A stretch of 16,044 bases of DNA from Candidatus Margulisiibacteriota bacterium (GTDB lineage: Bacteria; Margulisbacteria; WOR-1; O2-12-FULL-45-9): positions 1 through 16,044 of the forward strand of contig JASEHX010000019.1 in the NCBI GenBank assembly GCA_030018645.1, read 5' to 3'. The first letter of the stretch is position 1; each line of letters opens with the position of its first letter. Positions 6,506 through 13,811 of this stretch are shown here, one piece after another. A program made the translations under genes and the position numbers. The notes beneath the pieces are model-generated. The model searched no databases. It was not told the DNA's origin and worked only from the letters and a program-made list of their open reading frames with translations.

Positions 6506-7378
6506 TTATTGCTCCATTACCCGGCTGGCCGATAAAATGTTTAAATTGAGATAGGCAGTAGGATTGACCGGCCGGCCGTTTCTCTGCACTTCGTAGTGTA
6601 AATGCGGACCGGTGGAATAACCGCTGGTCCCAACGTAGCTGATCACCTGGCCCTTTTTAACCTTTTGGCCAACGCTAACTGCAAAGCTGGAATTATGGGC
6701 ATAAAGAGTGGAAATCCCCCGGCCATGGTCAACCACTACGGTCCGACCATATCCCCTTTGCCAGCCAGTTGACGAAACGATGCCATTAGCCGTGCATCTG
6801 ACCGGCGCCCCATAGTGAGTAGAAATATCGACCCCAGCATGGAACCCCCTCCAGGGAAAGATACGGTAGCCAAAGTAGGACATAATTGGCCCATAGGCCG
6901 GCCAAATGGAAGGGGTTACGGCAAAATGGGCGCGGACGTCATTGACCCAAGCTTTCATTTCGTTATAACTCTGCTTTCGCTCGGCTAAAACCATGTCCGC
7001 CGAGCGGTTATTCATGTCTGAAGAGAGTTTAACTTTCGATTTCCAGTTTCTTAGTCCCAACATTTGGCGCAATTTATTATCTTCCTCCACTAGTTCACTG
7101 ATGGCTTTGTTGACGGTTTTGGTCCGATAGGAAAAAGACTCGATCATTTGCTTTTGTTCGCGATTTTTTGCCATGGTGTTGCCATAATTTATTAATTTGC
7201 GTGAAAGATGCGTAGAGTAAATCAGCGAACCGCTGACAAACAGTAAAACACAAAGCGTCCCCGCCACTGCCGCATAAAGCCGGCGTTCAGGTATTTTAAC
7301 TGAAAAAGCTTTGCCGCTGGCATCGTGGGGAACAAGCATGAAGGTGTAATATCTATGCTTTTTGGATTGATTGTCCAT
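6506..7378 (-). CDS. membrane-anchored M23 (LytM) peptidoglycan endopeptidase
   Basis: This 290-residue protein has a cytoplasmic N-terminus, one membrane helix (about residues 34-55), a periplasmic coiled-coil region (about 56-110) and a C-terminal M23 domain (about 160-275). The zinc ligands and catalytic residues of an active enzyme are all present: H180 and D184 in GFHAGVDIS, H227 in LYAHNS, and H259/H261 in GPHLHYEV. It should cut peptide cross-links in peptidoglycan. The bactofilin gene follows after 1 nt, so the pair probably acts as a shape-determining module. ATG 7378 overlaps the trpC end by 26 nt with only a weak AGGT ribosome site; M14 (ATG 7339) is an alternative start but would shorten only the cytoplasmic part. 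Confidence 0.92.
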   Translation of the reverse strand: MDNQSKKHRYYTFMLVPHDASGKAFSVKIPERRLYAAVAGTLCVLLFVSGSLIYSTHLSRKLINYGNTMAKNREQKQMIESFSYRTKTVNKAISELVEEDNKLRQMLGLRNWKSKVKLSSDMNNRSADMVLAERKQSYNEMKAWVNDVRAHFAVTPSIWPAYGPIMSYFGYRIFPWRGFHAGVDISTHYGAPVRCTANGIVSSTGWQRGYGRTVVVDHGRGISTLYAHNSSFAVSVGQKVKKGQVISYVGTSGYSTGPHLHYEVQRNGRPVNPTAYLNLNILSASRVMEQ

Positions 7379-8147
7379 CGCTACCTAGAAGTATAGCAAC
7401 CCATTGTGGGCGAGTCAATAAGCGATGGCCAATTAAAACCCCATTTACCCCTGCTTGTTTCAATCGCTGGACATCTTCCCGGGTTTTAATGCCGCTTTCA
7501 CTGACTACTATCCGGTTTTTAAGCTTGGGAAAGAGTTTCAATAGGTCAGTTGTAGTTTCAAAATTAACTTGAAGCGTATCCAGATCCCGGTTGTTAATGC
7601 CAATAACCTTGGCTTCGGTCTTGAGAACCCGCTTGACTTCTTCAGCATTATGAACCTCAACCAGGGAATACATCCCTAATCTACGAACTAATGCTAATAA
7701 ATTGATCAATTGGCTGTCAGTTAACACCCTGACAATTAATAAGACCGCGTCCGCGCCGGCTAACCGGGCGCTGTAAACCTGGGCTTCGTCCAGGATAAAA
7801 TCTTTGCAAAGGATCGGGATTTTAACCGCCTTCCGCACAGCTTTCAGGTGTTTTAGCTTCCCTTGGAAATATTTTTGGTCGGTTAGGACAGATATTGCCG
7901 CGGCGCCCGCTTTGGCATAAGTCCGGGCTATACTGGCCGGCTTATAGTTCCTTCGAATAATCCCGGCCGACGGTGAAGCTTTTTTGGTTTCCGCAATTAA
8001 CGCTAGTTGGCTTTTTTTGAATATTTTAATGAAATTACGTGGTTTGGGCGCCTTTAAAAGCAGTTTTTTTAGGTTTAATTGGCTTTGTTTGAGCTTGAGT
8101 GCGGTAACTTCCTGCCGCTTGTTAAAGATAATTTCATCCAGCAGCAT
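7353..8147 (-). CDS. trpC: indole-3-glycerol phosphate synthase
   Basis: TrpC closes the indole ring in tryptophan biosynthesis, turning carboxyphenylaminodeoxyribulose phosphate into indole-3-glycerol phosphate. At 264 residues it is full length for a single-function enzyme. Expected active-site segments are all there: IAETKKASPSAG (51-62; E53, K55), ILCKDFI (112-118; K115), SLVEVH (161-166; E164), GINNRDL (183-189), VVSESGI (214-220) and GVLIGHRLL near the end. No other trp genes are nearby, so it is an isolated member lodged between secF and the M23 peptidase. Its ATG is 3 nt after the secF stop with no clear ribosome site, so expression probably depends on coupling within the secDF transcript. 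Confidence 0.95.
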   Translation of the reverse strand: MLLDEIIFNKRQEVTALKLKQSQLNLKKLLLKAPKPRNFIKIFKKSQLALIAETKKASPSAGIIRRNYKPASIARTYAKAGAAAISVLTDQKYFQGKLKHLKAVRKAVKIPILCKDFILDEAQVYSARLAGADAVLLIVRVLTDSQLINLLALVRRLGMYSLVEVHNAEEVKRVLKTEAKVIGINNRDLDTLQVNFETTTDLLKLFPKLKNRIVVSESGIKTREDVQRLKQAGVNGVLIGHRLLTRPQWVAILLGSDGQSIQKA

Positions 8148-8150
8148 ACT

Positions 8151-9023
8151 TTATTTCTTGGGGCGCCACATATTAACTAATGGGCTGGCAATGAAAATTG
8201 AAGAATAGGCGCCAAAAATAAAGCCGATCAGCAAAGTAAGCATGAAGTCGCGCAAAGTAGCTCCGCCGAAGATTAAAACCGCCAAAGTAGTGATAACTAC
8301 GGTTAAAACCGTATTAATTGACCGCGCCATGGTTTCTGCAACGCTGATATTAATAATTTCAGCAAATTTCATCTTCTTTCCGGCATACTTTTTGCTGTTT
8401 TCGCGAATGCGGTCAAAAATGACAATGGTGTCGTTTATAGAATAACCCATGATGGTCATGATGGCCGCCACAAACGGCGTTTCAACATTGCGCCAGAAAA
8501 GCGCCGTCAGACCGGTTACAATAATGGCATCGTGATAAAGGGCAATTAGCGCCGCCAGCGCGTAGCTGAACTCAAAACGGAAAGAGACATAAATGATGAT
8601 CCCAATTGAAGAAATAACTAAGGCCCAAATGGCTTGGCTGGCCAATTCTTTCCCAATCATTGGTCCGATTGTATCAGTTTCTAAGAGCTCAACGTTTCCT
8701 CCGTATTTTTCATTAAACCCATCAACAATTTGCTTCCTTATTTCCGGTTCCAGCGGTTCGGTGCGGATAAAAATGTCGGTATCTCCCGCTTTTTGGATAA
8801 CACTATTTTCCAGTTTAAACTTGGTAAGGCCCAGGCGCACGTCATCTACCGAAATTTTGTTGGGGAAACGCAGGTTGATCATTGTCCCGCCGGTAAAATC
8901 TTGGCCAAAGTTTAACGCCCTGCCGTGGACAAAGGCATTAAACAATAACGCTCCCACGGACAGAATGATCAAAATAGCCGAGAATGTAAACCAAATCTTT
9001 GTTTTACCTACAAAATCATACAT
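8151..9023 (-). CDS. secF: protein translocase subunit SecF
   Basis: SecF works with SecD at the SecYEG channel, using the proton or sodium gradient to complete export of proteins across the inner membrane. The 290-residue protein has a first membrane helix (about 11-30), the signature GQDFTGGTMINL (39-50), a periplasmic domain (about 45-125) and five C-terminal helices. The helix motif YSINDTIVIFDRIREN and the C-terminal GGATLRDFMLTLLIGFIFG region are typical. The start codon overlaps the secD stop (TAATG). The length is normal for SecF. Confidence 0.96.
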   Translation of the reverse strand: MYDFVGKTKIWFTFSAILIILSVGALLFNAFVHGRALNFGQDFTGGTMINLRFPNKISVDDVRLGLTKFKLENSVIQKAGDTDIFIRTEPLEPEIRKQIVDGFNEKYGGNVELLETDTIGPMIGKELASQAIWALVISSIGIIIYVSFRFEFSYALAALIALYHDAIIVTGLTALFWRNVETPFVAAIMTIMGYSINDTIVIFDRIRENSKKYAGKKMKFAEIINISVAETMARSINTVLTVVITTLAVLIFGGATLRDFMLTLLIGFIFGAYSSIFIASPLVNMWRPKK

Positions 9024-10357
9024 TATTTGTACACCAATGGGCTGTTAGAGTCAGCTATGATTTTCCCCTCCACCATCATATTTAGCAGCATACGGGTAAT
9101 GACAATGGCGGTAAACATGGAAACCAAAATACCAATGGTTAGAGTTACTGCAAACCCGCGGATGGTGCCCGTTCCAACATAGAATAATGTAACTGCGGCA
9201 ATAATGGTAGTAACGTTTGAATCAAGGATCGCATCAAAGGCCCGCTTGAAGCTGGTTTCAATTGCTAAACGGATGGTTTTTTTGGCGCGCAATTCTTCTT
9301 TGAAACGCTCAAAAATAATTATATTAGCATCAACTGCCATACCCATTGATAATATGAATCCGGCAATCCCGGGCAAAGTAAGGGTAGCATGAAATAAGCT
9401 CATGGCCGCCAGGACAATCAAGGCATAAATTGCTAAAGCTACGTCAGCCAGAAAACCGGGTAAGCGGTAATAAAGGACCATAAAAACAGCTACAATTATA
9501 AATCCAATAATACCAGCCACCATGCTCCGATCAATTGAGTCCCTTCCCAAGGTGGGGCCAACGACCCTTATTTCCAAAACCTTAACCGGGATAGGTAATG
9601 CCCCAGCTTTTAATTTAATGACCATGTCCTGCACTTCGGCAACCGTGAAACTGCCCGAAATTTGCGCCCTGCCTGATGGAATGGGCTCCCGCACATTGGG
9701 AGCAGAAATAACCCGGCCGTCCAAGACAATAGCCAGCGGCTTATCGACTGAACGGGCCGTCACTTCGCCGAAAACCTTGGCCCCTTCGCCGTTAAATTCA
9801 ATATCAACAACTGGATTACCGTATTCATCCACGCCCGGCCAGGCTCCCTTTAACAATGAACCGGTAAGCGCGGTCCTTTTTAGGATAATTGGCCGCGAGT
9901 CAACCGGCCCGCCATTACGGGCGGTTTCCACTTTAGCCAGGCGCGCTTCTGGTCCATAAAAGGCCTTTAGTTTTGCCGGCGTTAGTTTGCTTTCATCCGC
10001 CGGCGCCCATTCGGCTTCGATAAATTCCAAGAGCGCCGTGTCCCCAATTACCGAGAGCGCATGGTCTGGATCTTTGATGCCGGGAAGTTCGACGACGATT
10101 TGTTTTGCGCCTTTGCGCTGGATTACCGGCTCGGTCACCCCTAGCGCATCAATGCGGTTGCGGATGACCGCTACCGCCCCAGCCATGGAATCGTCGTTAA
10201 CTTTTACTTTATCGGTTTCCTGCCCCTCGAATACTAAGCGCGTCCCGCCCTGCAGGTCTAATCCCAGATTGAGGGGCATGGTCTTCAAAATGTAGATACA
10301 AGCACCAATAATAAGAAGGATAATCAGTATTCGGAGTTGGTTAATATTCTTCTGCAT
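9023..10357 (-). CDS. secD: protein translocase subunit SecD
   Basis: SecD is the larger partner of SecF in post-translocational protein export. The 444-residue protein shows an N-terminal membrane helix (about 8-27), LGLDLQGGTRLVFE (31-44), a periplasmic head with IRNRIDALGVTEPVIQRKG and VVELPGI, and the second periplasmic part ending GALPIPVKVLE. Five C-terminal helices follow, with SMGMAVDANIIIFERFKEE and FAVTLTIGILVSMFTAI. It lacks the larger head insertions of E. coli SecD (615 residues), matching the shorter form found in many bacteria. It is the first gene of the leftward unit. There is no ribosome site before the ATG, and the promoter places the transcription start only about 9 nt upstream. 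Confidence 0.96.
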   Translation of the reverse strand: MQKNINQLRILIILLIIGACIYILKTMPLNLGLDLQGGTRLVFEGQETDKVKVNDDSMAGAVAVIRNRIDALGVTEPVIQRKGAKQIVVELPGIKDPDHALSVIGDTALLEFIEAEWAPADESKLTPAKLKAFYGPEARLAKVETARNGGPVDSRPIILKRTALTGSLLKGAWPGVDEYGNPVVDIEFNGEGAKVFGEVTARSVDKPLAIVLDGRVISAPNVREPIPSGRAQISGSFTVAEVQDMVIKLKAGALPIPVKVLEIRVVGPTLGRDSIDRSMVAGIIGFIIVAVFMVLYYRLPGFLADVALAIYALIVLAAMSLFHATLTLPGIAGFILSMGMAVDANIIIFERFKEELRAKKTIRLAIETSFKRAFDAILDSNVTTIIAAVTLFYVGTGTIRGFAVTLTIGILVSMFTAIVITRMLLNMMVEGKIIADSNSPLVYK

Positions 10358-10373
10358 AATTGTAAGCGAAAGT

Positions 10374-10402
10374 ATTATATATCATTTGCCAAATCTCGGC
10401 AA
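10374..10402 (-). promoter_or_regulatory. sigma70-like promoter for the secD unit
   Basis: On the minus strand TTGCCG (10397-10402) and a perfect TATAAT (10374-10379) are exactly 17 bp apart. The -10 box ends 16 nt before ATG 10357, so the transcript should carry only about 9 nt of leader, without a Shine-Dalgarno site. It drives secD-secF-trpC-M23-bactofilin-rsmI and perhaps the genes beyond. Confidence 0.75.
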
Positions 10403-10413
10403 GGAATTTTTAT

Positions 10414-10534
10414 CCCTCACCCACTAAGTAAACCAAAGCACCCTCTCCCAAAGGGAGAGGGTCGTTATGTGAAGAAGCAAAGATACCTTCTCCCCCTGGG
10501 AGAAGGTGCCAATTTTTGGCCTGGCGGATGAGGG
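10414..10534. repeat. palindromic repeat copy C, between divergent promoters
   Basis: This 121-bp intergenic copy starts CCCTCACCC (10414-10422) and ends GGATGAGGG (10526-10534), imperfect inverted ends. It holds two inner hairpins: CCCTCTCCC/GGGAGAGGG (10441-10461, 3-base loop) and ACCTTCTCCC/GGGAGAAGGT (10485-10507, 3-base loop). It fills the space between the secD and lptB -35 boxes almost completely. The 241-base gap at 10358-10598 thus holds two promoters and this element and no gene. Confidence 0.85.
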
Positions 10535-10555
10535 AAAGAGCAAGATGTTTTTTTC

Positions 10556-10584
10556 TTGCACCAAATTAAAAATACTTATATAAT
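10556..10584 (+). promoter_or_regulatory. sigma70-like promoter for the lptB unit
   Basis: TTGCAC (10556-10561) and a perfect TATAAT (10579-10584) are 17 bp apart. The expected transcription start near 10591 is only about 8 nt before ATG 10599, giving a nearly leaderless mRNA without a clear Shine-Dalgarno site. It drives lptB-lptF/G-DUF3084-YqgF. Confidence 0.75.
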
Positions 10585-10598
10585 GAACAGAGAATCAT

Positions 10599-11324
10599 AT
10601 GTTCATCAAAACTGAAAGCCTGATAAAAAAATACGGGGCGAAAACGGCAGTGGATGGGGTTTCAATTGAAGTAAAGCAAGGCGAAGTGGTAGGTTTGCTT
10701 GGCCCAAACGGCGCCGGGAAAACTACTACCTTTTATATGGTGGTTGGATTAGTGCGGCCAAACGAGGGAAGAATTTACCTGGGAGACCATGAGATTAGCA
10801 AATTGCCGATGCATAAAAGAGCCCATCTTGGTATTGGCTACCTTCCGCAGGAGCCCTCTATTTTCAGGAAACTTACGGTTGAAGAAAACATCCTTATCCT
10901 CTGGCAATTGATGCCTGAAATCAGGAAAGAAGAATACGAAACAAAATTGGTTTCTCTCTTAAATGAATTAGGCGTTGCCCATTTAAGGAAACAAAAAGCC
11001 TATACATTATCAGGGGGTGAACAGCGCCGGGTAGAAATTGCCCGCGCCTTGGCTACTAATCCCGCCTTCTTACTGCTCGATGAACCCTTTACCGGCATTG
11101 ATCCCAAAACGGTGGGCGATCTGCAGGAAATTGTCCGTCATTTAAAATCAAAAGGCATCGGCGTTTTAATTACTGACCACAATGTGCGCGAAACCTTGGC
11201 CATTACCGACCGCGCTTACATTATTTCAAAGGGCAAAATTTTAGTGTCAGGCAATTCCGAAAAAATTGCCGGCTCCGAAGAGGCCAAGAAAACCTACCTG
11301 GGCGATAACTTTGAGCTTAAATGA
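10599..11324 (+). CDS. lptB: LPS export ABC transporter ATPase LptB
   Basis: LptB powers extraction of lipopolysaccharide from the inner membrane for transport to the cell surface. The 241-residue ATPase has Walker A GPNGAGKTT (35-43), a Q-loop in GYLPQEPSIFRKLTVEENI (about 85-103), the ABC signature LSGGEQRRVEIARAL (about 138-152), Walker B AFLLLDEPFTGID (about 157-169) and the switch His in ITDHNVRETL (about 193-202). SIFRKLTVEENI and DEPFTGIDP are typical of LptB rather than of other ABC ATPases. The next gene, overlapping by 4 nt (ATGA), is its permease. The ATG has no ribosome site but lies about 8 nt after the predicted transcription start. Confidence 0.95.
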   Translation: MFIKTESLIKKYGAKTAVDGVSIEVKQGEVVGLLGPNGAGKTTTFYMVVGLVRPNEGRIYLGDHEISKLPMHKRAHLGIGYLPQEPSIFRKLTVEENILILWQLMPEIRKEEYETKLVSLLNELGVAHLRKQKAYTLSGGEQRRVEIARALATNPAFLLLDEPFTGIDPKTVGDLQEIVRHLKSKGIGVLITDHNVRETLAITDRAYIISKGKILVSGNSEKIAGSEEAKKTYLGDNFELK

Positions 11325-12412
11325 TAAAAATTCTTGACCGCTACGTCTTCCGCGAGTTGATTGAACCCTTCCTTTTCGGCCTGGGGGCATTTACCGCCAT
11401 TTTATCCGCCAGCATGATCTTATTTGAACTGGTCCGCGCCGTCATTATTCGGGGTATGCCGCTAATTGTCGCTCTGCAGGTATTCGTTTATAAACTGCCC
11501 AGCATTGTTGTTTATATTTTCCCTATGGCCATGCTGCTTTCTGCCCTCCTGGCCTTTGGCCGCCTGTCTAACGATTCGGAAATCATTGCTTTCCGCGCTT
11601 CCGGCCAATCGCTTTACCGCTTAATGATCCCGGTCATTTTTTTAGGGCTGATTGTCTCGCTGACCAACCTGTCATTTTCAGAAATTGTCGTCCCGGAAGC
11701 CAACAAAGCCGCTAAAAATTTATTGATCACTACCAGCGCCAAACACCAGCCCAAAATGCAAAACAATGTTTTTATCCCCGAACTGGAAAACGGCGAATTA
11801 AAAAGGATCTATTATGCTGATATGATCAAAGACGATACCATGCATGATGTCATTGTCCAAGAATTTTCCAAAGGGAAGCTCCTGCAAATCTTAACTGCCA
11901 AAGAAGCCAACTGGCAAAAAGACAAAGGCCTTTGGAACTTTAAGTCCGGCACTATTTATTTGGTCGCCGAAAGCGGGGAATATAAGCATTTGATTAAATT
12001 TGATGAGCAGTCGGTCGCCATAAAATATTCGCCGGCCGATTTTTTCTCCAGCGATAAGAACCCGGACGAGATGACCATGTCCCAACTGCGCGATTATATT
12101 GCCTTAAAAGAAAAGATGGGCAATGATGTTACTGATTTTAAGATTCAATTAAATATGAAAACAGCTATTCCATTTGCTTCATTAGTTTTTGCCATATTGG
12201 GCGCTCCGCTGGGATTATCTCCCCGCCGCGCCGCTTCTTCTATAGGCCTTGGGCTTTCAATCTTGGTTATCTTTTTTTATTATATTCTTACTTTTATTAG
12301 CATGGCAGTTGGAGAACTAAAGATAATTTCCCCATTTTTGGCCGCCTGGTCCCCCAACCTTGTTACCGGCGGGGTCGGCTGGTGGATCTTATCTAAAGCC
12401 GCGGTGCAATAA
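11321..12412 (+). CDS. LptF/LptG family permease (YjgP/YjgQ)
   Basis: This 363-residue membrane protein is a transmembrane half of the LPS exporter. It opens with MIKILDRYVFRELIEPFLFG, the usual LptF/G start. Three N-terminal helices follow (about 15-40, 55-85, 103-122), with a coupling region FGRLSNDSEIIAFRASG (85-101). A large periplasmic beta domain spans about 125-270, and three C-terminal helices about 275-358. Only one such gene is present here, while E. coli has separate LptF and LptG; the partner may lie elsewhere or the protein may pair with itself. The start overlaps lptB (ATGA) and the stop overlaps the DUF3084 gene (TAATG), so the three are coupled. Confidence 0.92.
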   Translation: MIKILDRYVFRELIEPFLFGLGAFTAILSASMILFELVRAVIIRGMPLIVALQVFVYKLPSIVVYIFPMAMLLSALLAFGRLSNDSEIIAFRASGQSLYRLMIPVIFLGLIVSLTNLSFSEIVVPEANKAAKNLLITTSAKHQPKMQNNVFIPELENGELKRIYYADMIKDDTMHDVIVQEFSKGKLLQILTAKEANWQKDKGLWNFKSGTIYLVAESGEYKHLIKFDEQSVAIKYSPADFFSSDKNPDEMTMSQLRDYIALKEKMGNDVTDFKIQLNMKTAIPFASLVFAILGAPLGLSPRRAASSIGLGLSILVIFFYYILTFISMAVGELKIISPFLAAWSPNLVTGGVGWWILSKAAVQ

Positions 12413-13422
12413 TGCTGTCCTTTAAGATCAATTTTATTTTGTTGCTGATTTTTCTTAGCGGCATTGTTGCAATTATTGGCAATTATATCGGCCGAACCAT
12501 TGGCCGAAGAAGGATTGCGCTGTTTGGACTGCGCCCGCGTTACACCGCCGCTGCTGTTACCGTACTTACCGGCATTCTAATTGCCCTCATCACTTTAATG
12601 ATAGTCCTGATCATTTCCAACGATGCCCGTACGGCATTCTTTGGATTAGAGAAACTAAAAGGGGATTTAGCGGAAAAATCGCATTTGCTTGAAAACACCC
12701 AGAAAGAATTAAATGCCAAAATTGCCGAAAAAGCCAAAATTGACCAAGAGCTATTGACCGCGCAAACTGAAATATTCTCTTTAAAGAAAATAAAAACCCG
12801 GCTGGGAAAAGAGATCGAGGCCTCGCGCAAAGGCACGGTGCTGTTTAAGGTTAATGAGACCATTTCGGCTTCGCTGATTAAAGCTGGGCCGGAAAAAGAA
12901 AAATTGAAATCCGGCCTTAACCAAATTATTGTCTCGGCCAATACTTATTTGAAAACGCTGGGGTTAAAAAACAACCAAGGATTGATTGAGGTCGCAAAGA
13001 GCGATCTGGAAGAAACGATAGATCTCTTACAGCAGCAAAAAGGCGAAATTATCGCTATTTTATACGCCAAAAGCAATACTCTCTTTGGTGAAACCATCCC
13101 CGCCGCTTTTAGGTTAGTCGATAATAAATTGATCTATCGGTCAGGCGAAGAAATCTCGGCGGCAAAAATATCCTCCGCGCTTTCCCTGCCCGAAATTGAG
13201 CAGGAAATAAAAAAACTGCTGGCCAACACCCATCAAACCGCCAAGCAAGCCGGCATCTTGCCGGCGCCCAGCGGAGCGGTAGGCAGTGTCCCTTATTCCG
13301 AGATCTATTCTTTAGCCAGGAAAATTAAAGCCGCCTATAAAAACGCGGTAGTTAAAACTTTGGCCAAAAAAGATATATATACCATCGGCCCTTTGGAAAT
13401 ATTCTTTAGGGTGTATTATTGA
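12412..13422 (+). CDS. DUF3084 family membrane protein with coiled coil
   Basis: This 336-residue protein has two N-terminal membrane helices (about 5-26 and 46-69) joined by a conserved-looking loop GRTIGRRRIALFGLRPRYTA (about 27-46). A long coiled coil follows (about 75-145), then a globular C-terminal domain (about 148-336). The RP-rich loop and overall plan match DUF3084, a family I know chiefly from Cyanobacteria and related groups. Its function is unknown. Placement directly after lptB and lptF/G, with one-base overlaps on both sides (TAATG before, TGATG after), suggests a role linked to LPS export or envelope assembly. That is inference from context only. Confidence 0.8.
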   Translation: MLSFKINFILLLIFLSGIVAIIGNYIGRTIGRRRIALFGLRPRYTAAAVTVLTGILIALITLMIVLIISNDARTAFFGLEKLKGDLAEKSHLLENTQKELNAKIAEKAKIDQELLTAQTEIFSLKKIKTRLGKEIEASRKGTVLFKVNETISASLIKAGPEKEKLKSGLNQIIVSANTYLKTLGLKNNQGLIEVAKSDLEETIDLLQQQKGEIIAILYAKSNTLFGETIPAAFRLVDNKLIYRSGEEISAAKISSALSLPEIEQEIKKLLANTHQTAKQAGILPAPSGAVGSVPYSEIYSLARKIKAAYKNAVVKTLAKKDIYTIGPLEIFFRVYY

Positions 13423-13811
13423 TGATCCTGGCAATTGACCCGGGCAGGGAAAAATGCGGTTTGGCGATCCTTACGGAAAAGGGAGAGGTAATTTTAAAAG
13501 AAATTGCCGCCCGCCGGGAAATAGCGTATAGGGTAATGGACTTAACCAATAATTACCAGTTCCCTACTCTAGTCGTCGGCAAAAGCGCCTTTGGCAAGGA
13601 AGTGGAAAAGGACTTAATGCGGCTGGACATTAAAGCTAATATTATTTTTATTTCCGAGAAATATTCCACCCTGGAGGCCCGGTCGCTCTATTGGCAAGAC
13701 CATCGGCCCAAAGGATTCTGGAGGCTGATCCCCACCAGCTGGCGCGTCCCGCCGGCGCCGATCGACGATTACGCGGCGGTGGTGTTAGGGAAGCGATATT
13801 TCAAAAGTTAA
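13422..13811 (+). CDS. YqgF/RuvX-like RNase H-fold nuclease
   Basis: This 129-residue protein starts MILAIDPGREKCGLAI, the first strand of the RuvC/YqgF RNase H-like fold with its catalytic Asp. It continues with a central PTLVVGKSAFG strand (about 46-56) and ends in RLIPTSWRVPPAPIDDYAAV (about 103-122), which supplies late acidic residues. The last segment closely recalls the short YqgF/RuvX-like proteins that follow DUF3084 genes in Cyanobacteria. YqgF members process pre-16S rRNA ends, but whether this branch does so is unknown. I use ATG 13422, overlapping the DUF3084 stop (TGATG), rather than TTG 13419. The 3' end overlaps the convergent lnt gene by 27 bp. Confidence 0.8.
   Translation: MILAIDPGREKCGLAILTEKGEVILKEIAARREIAYRVMDLTNNYQFPTLVVGKSAFGKEVEKDLMRLDIKANIIFISEKYSTLEARSLYWQDHRPKGFWRLIPTSWRVPPAPIDDYAAVVLGKRYFKS

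Noticed and set aside
9522..9959. 145-residue plus-strand frame opposite secD
   Set aside because: It is antisense to a well-supported secD with intact motifs and has no sign of being translated.
10337..10531. 64-residue open frame on the plus strand
   Set aside because: It is mainly translation of palindromic copy C (PLPKGEG, LLPLGEG patterns) and of the secD promoter; no start context.
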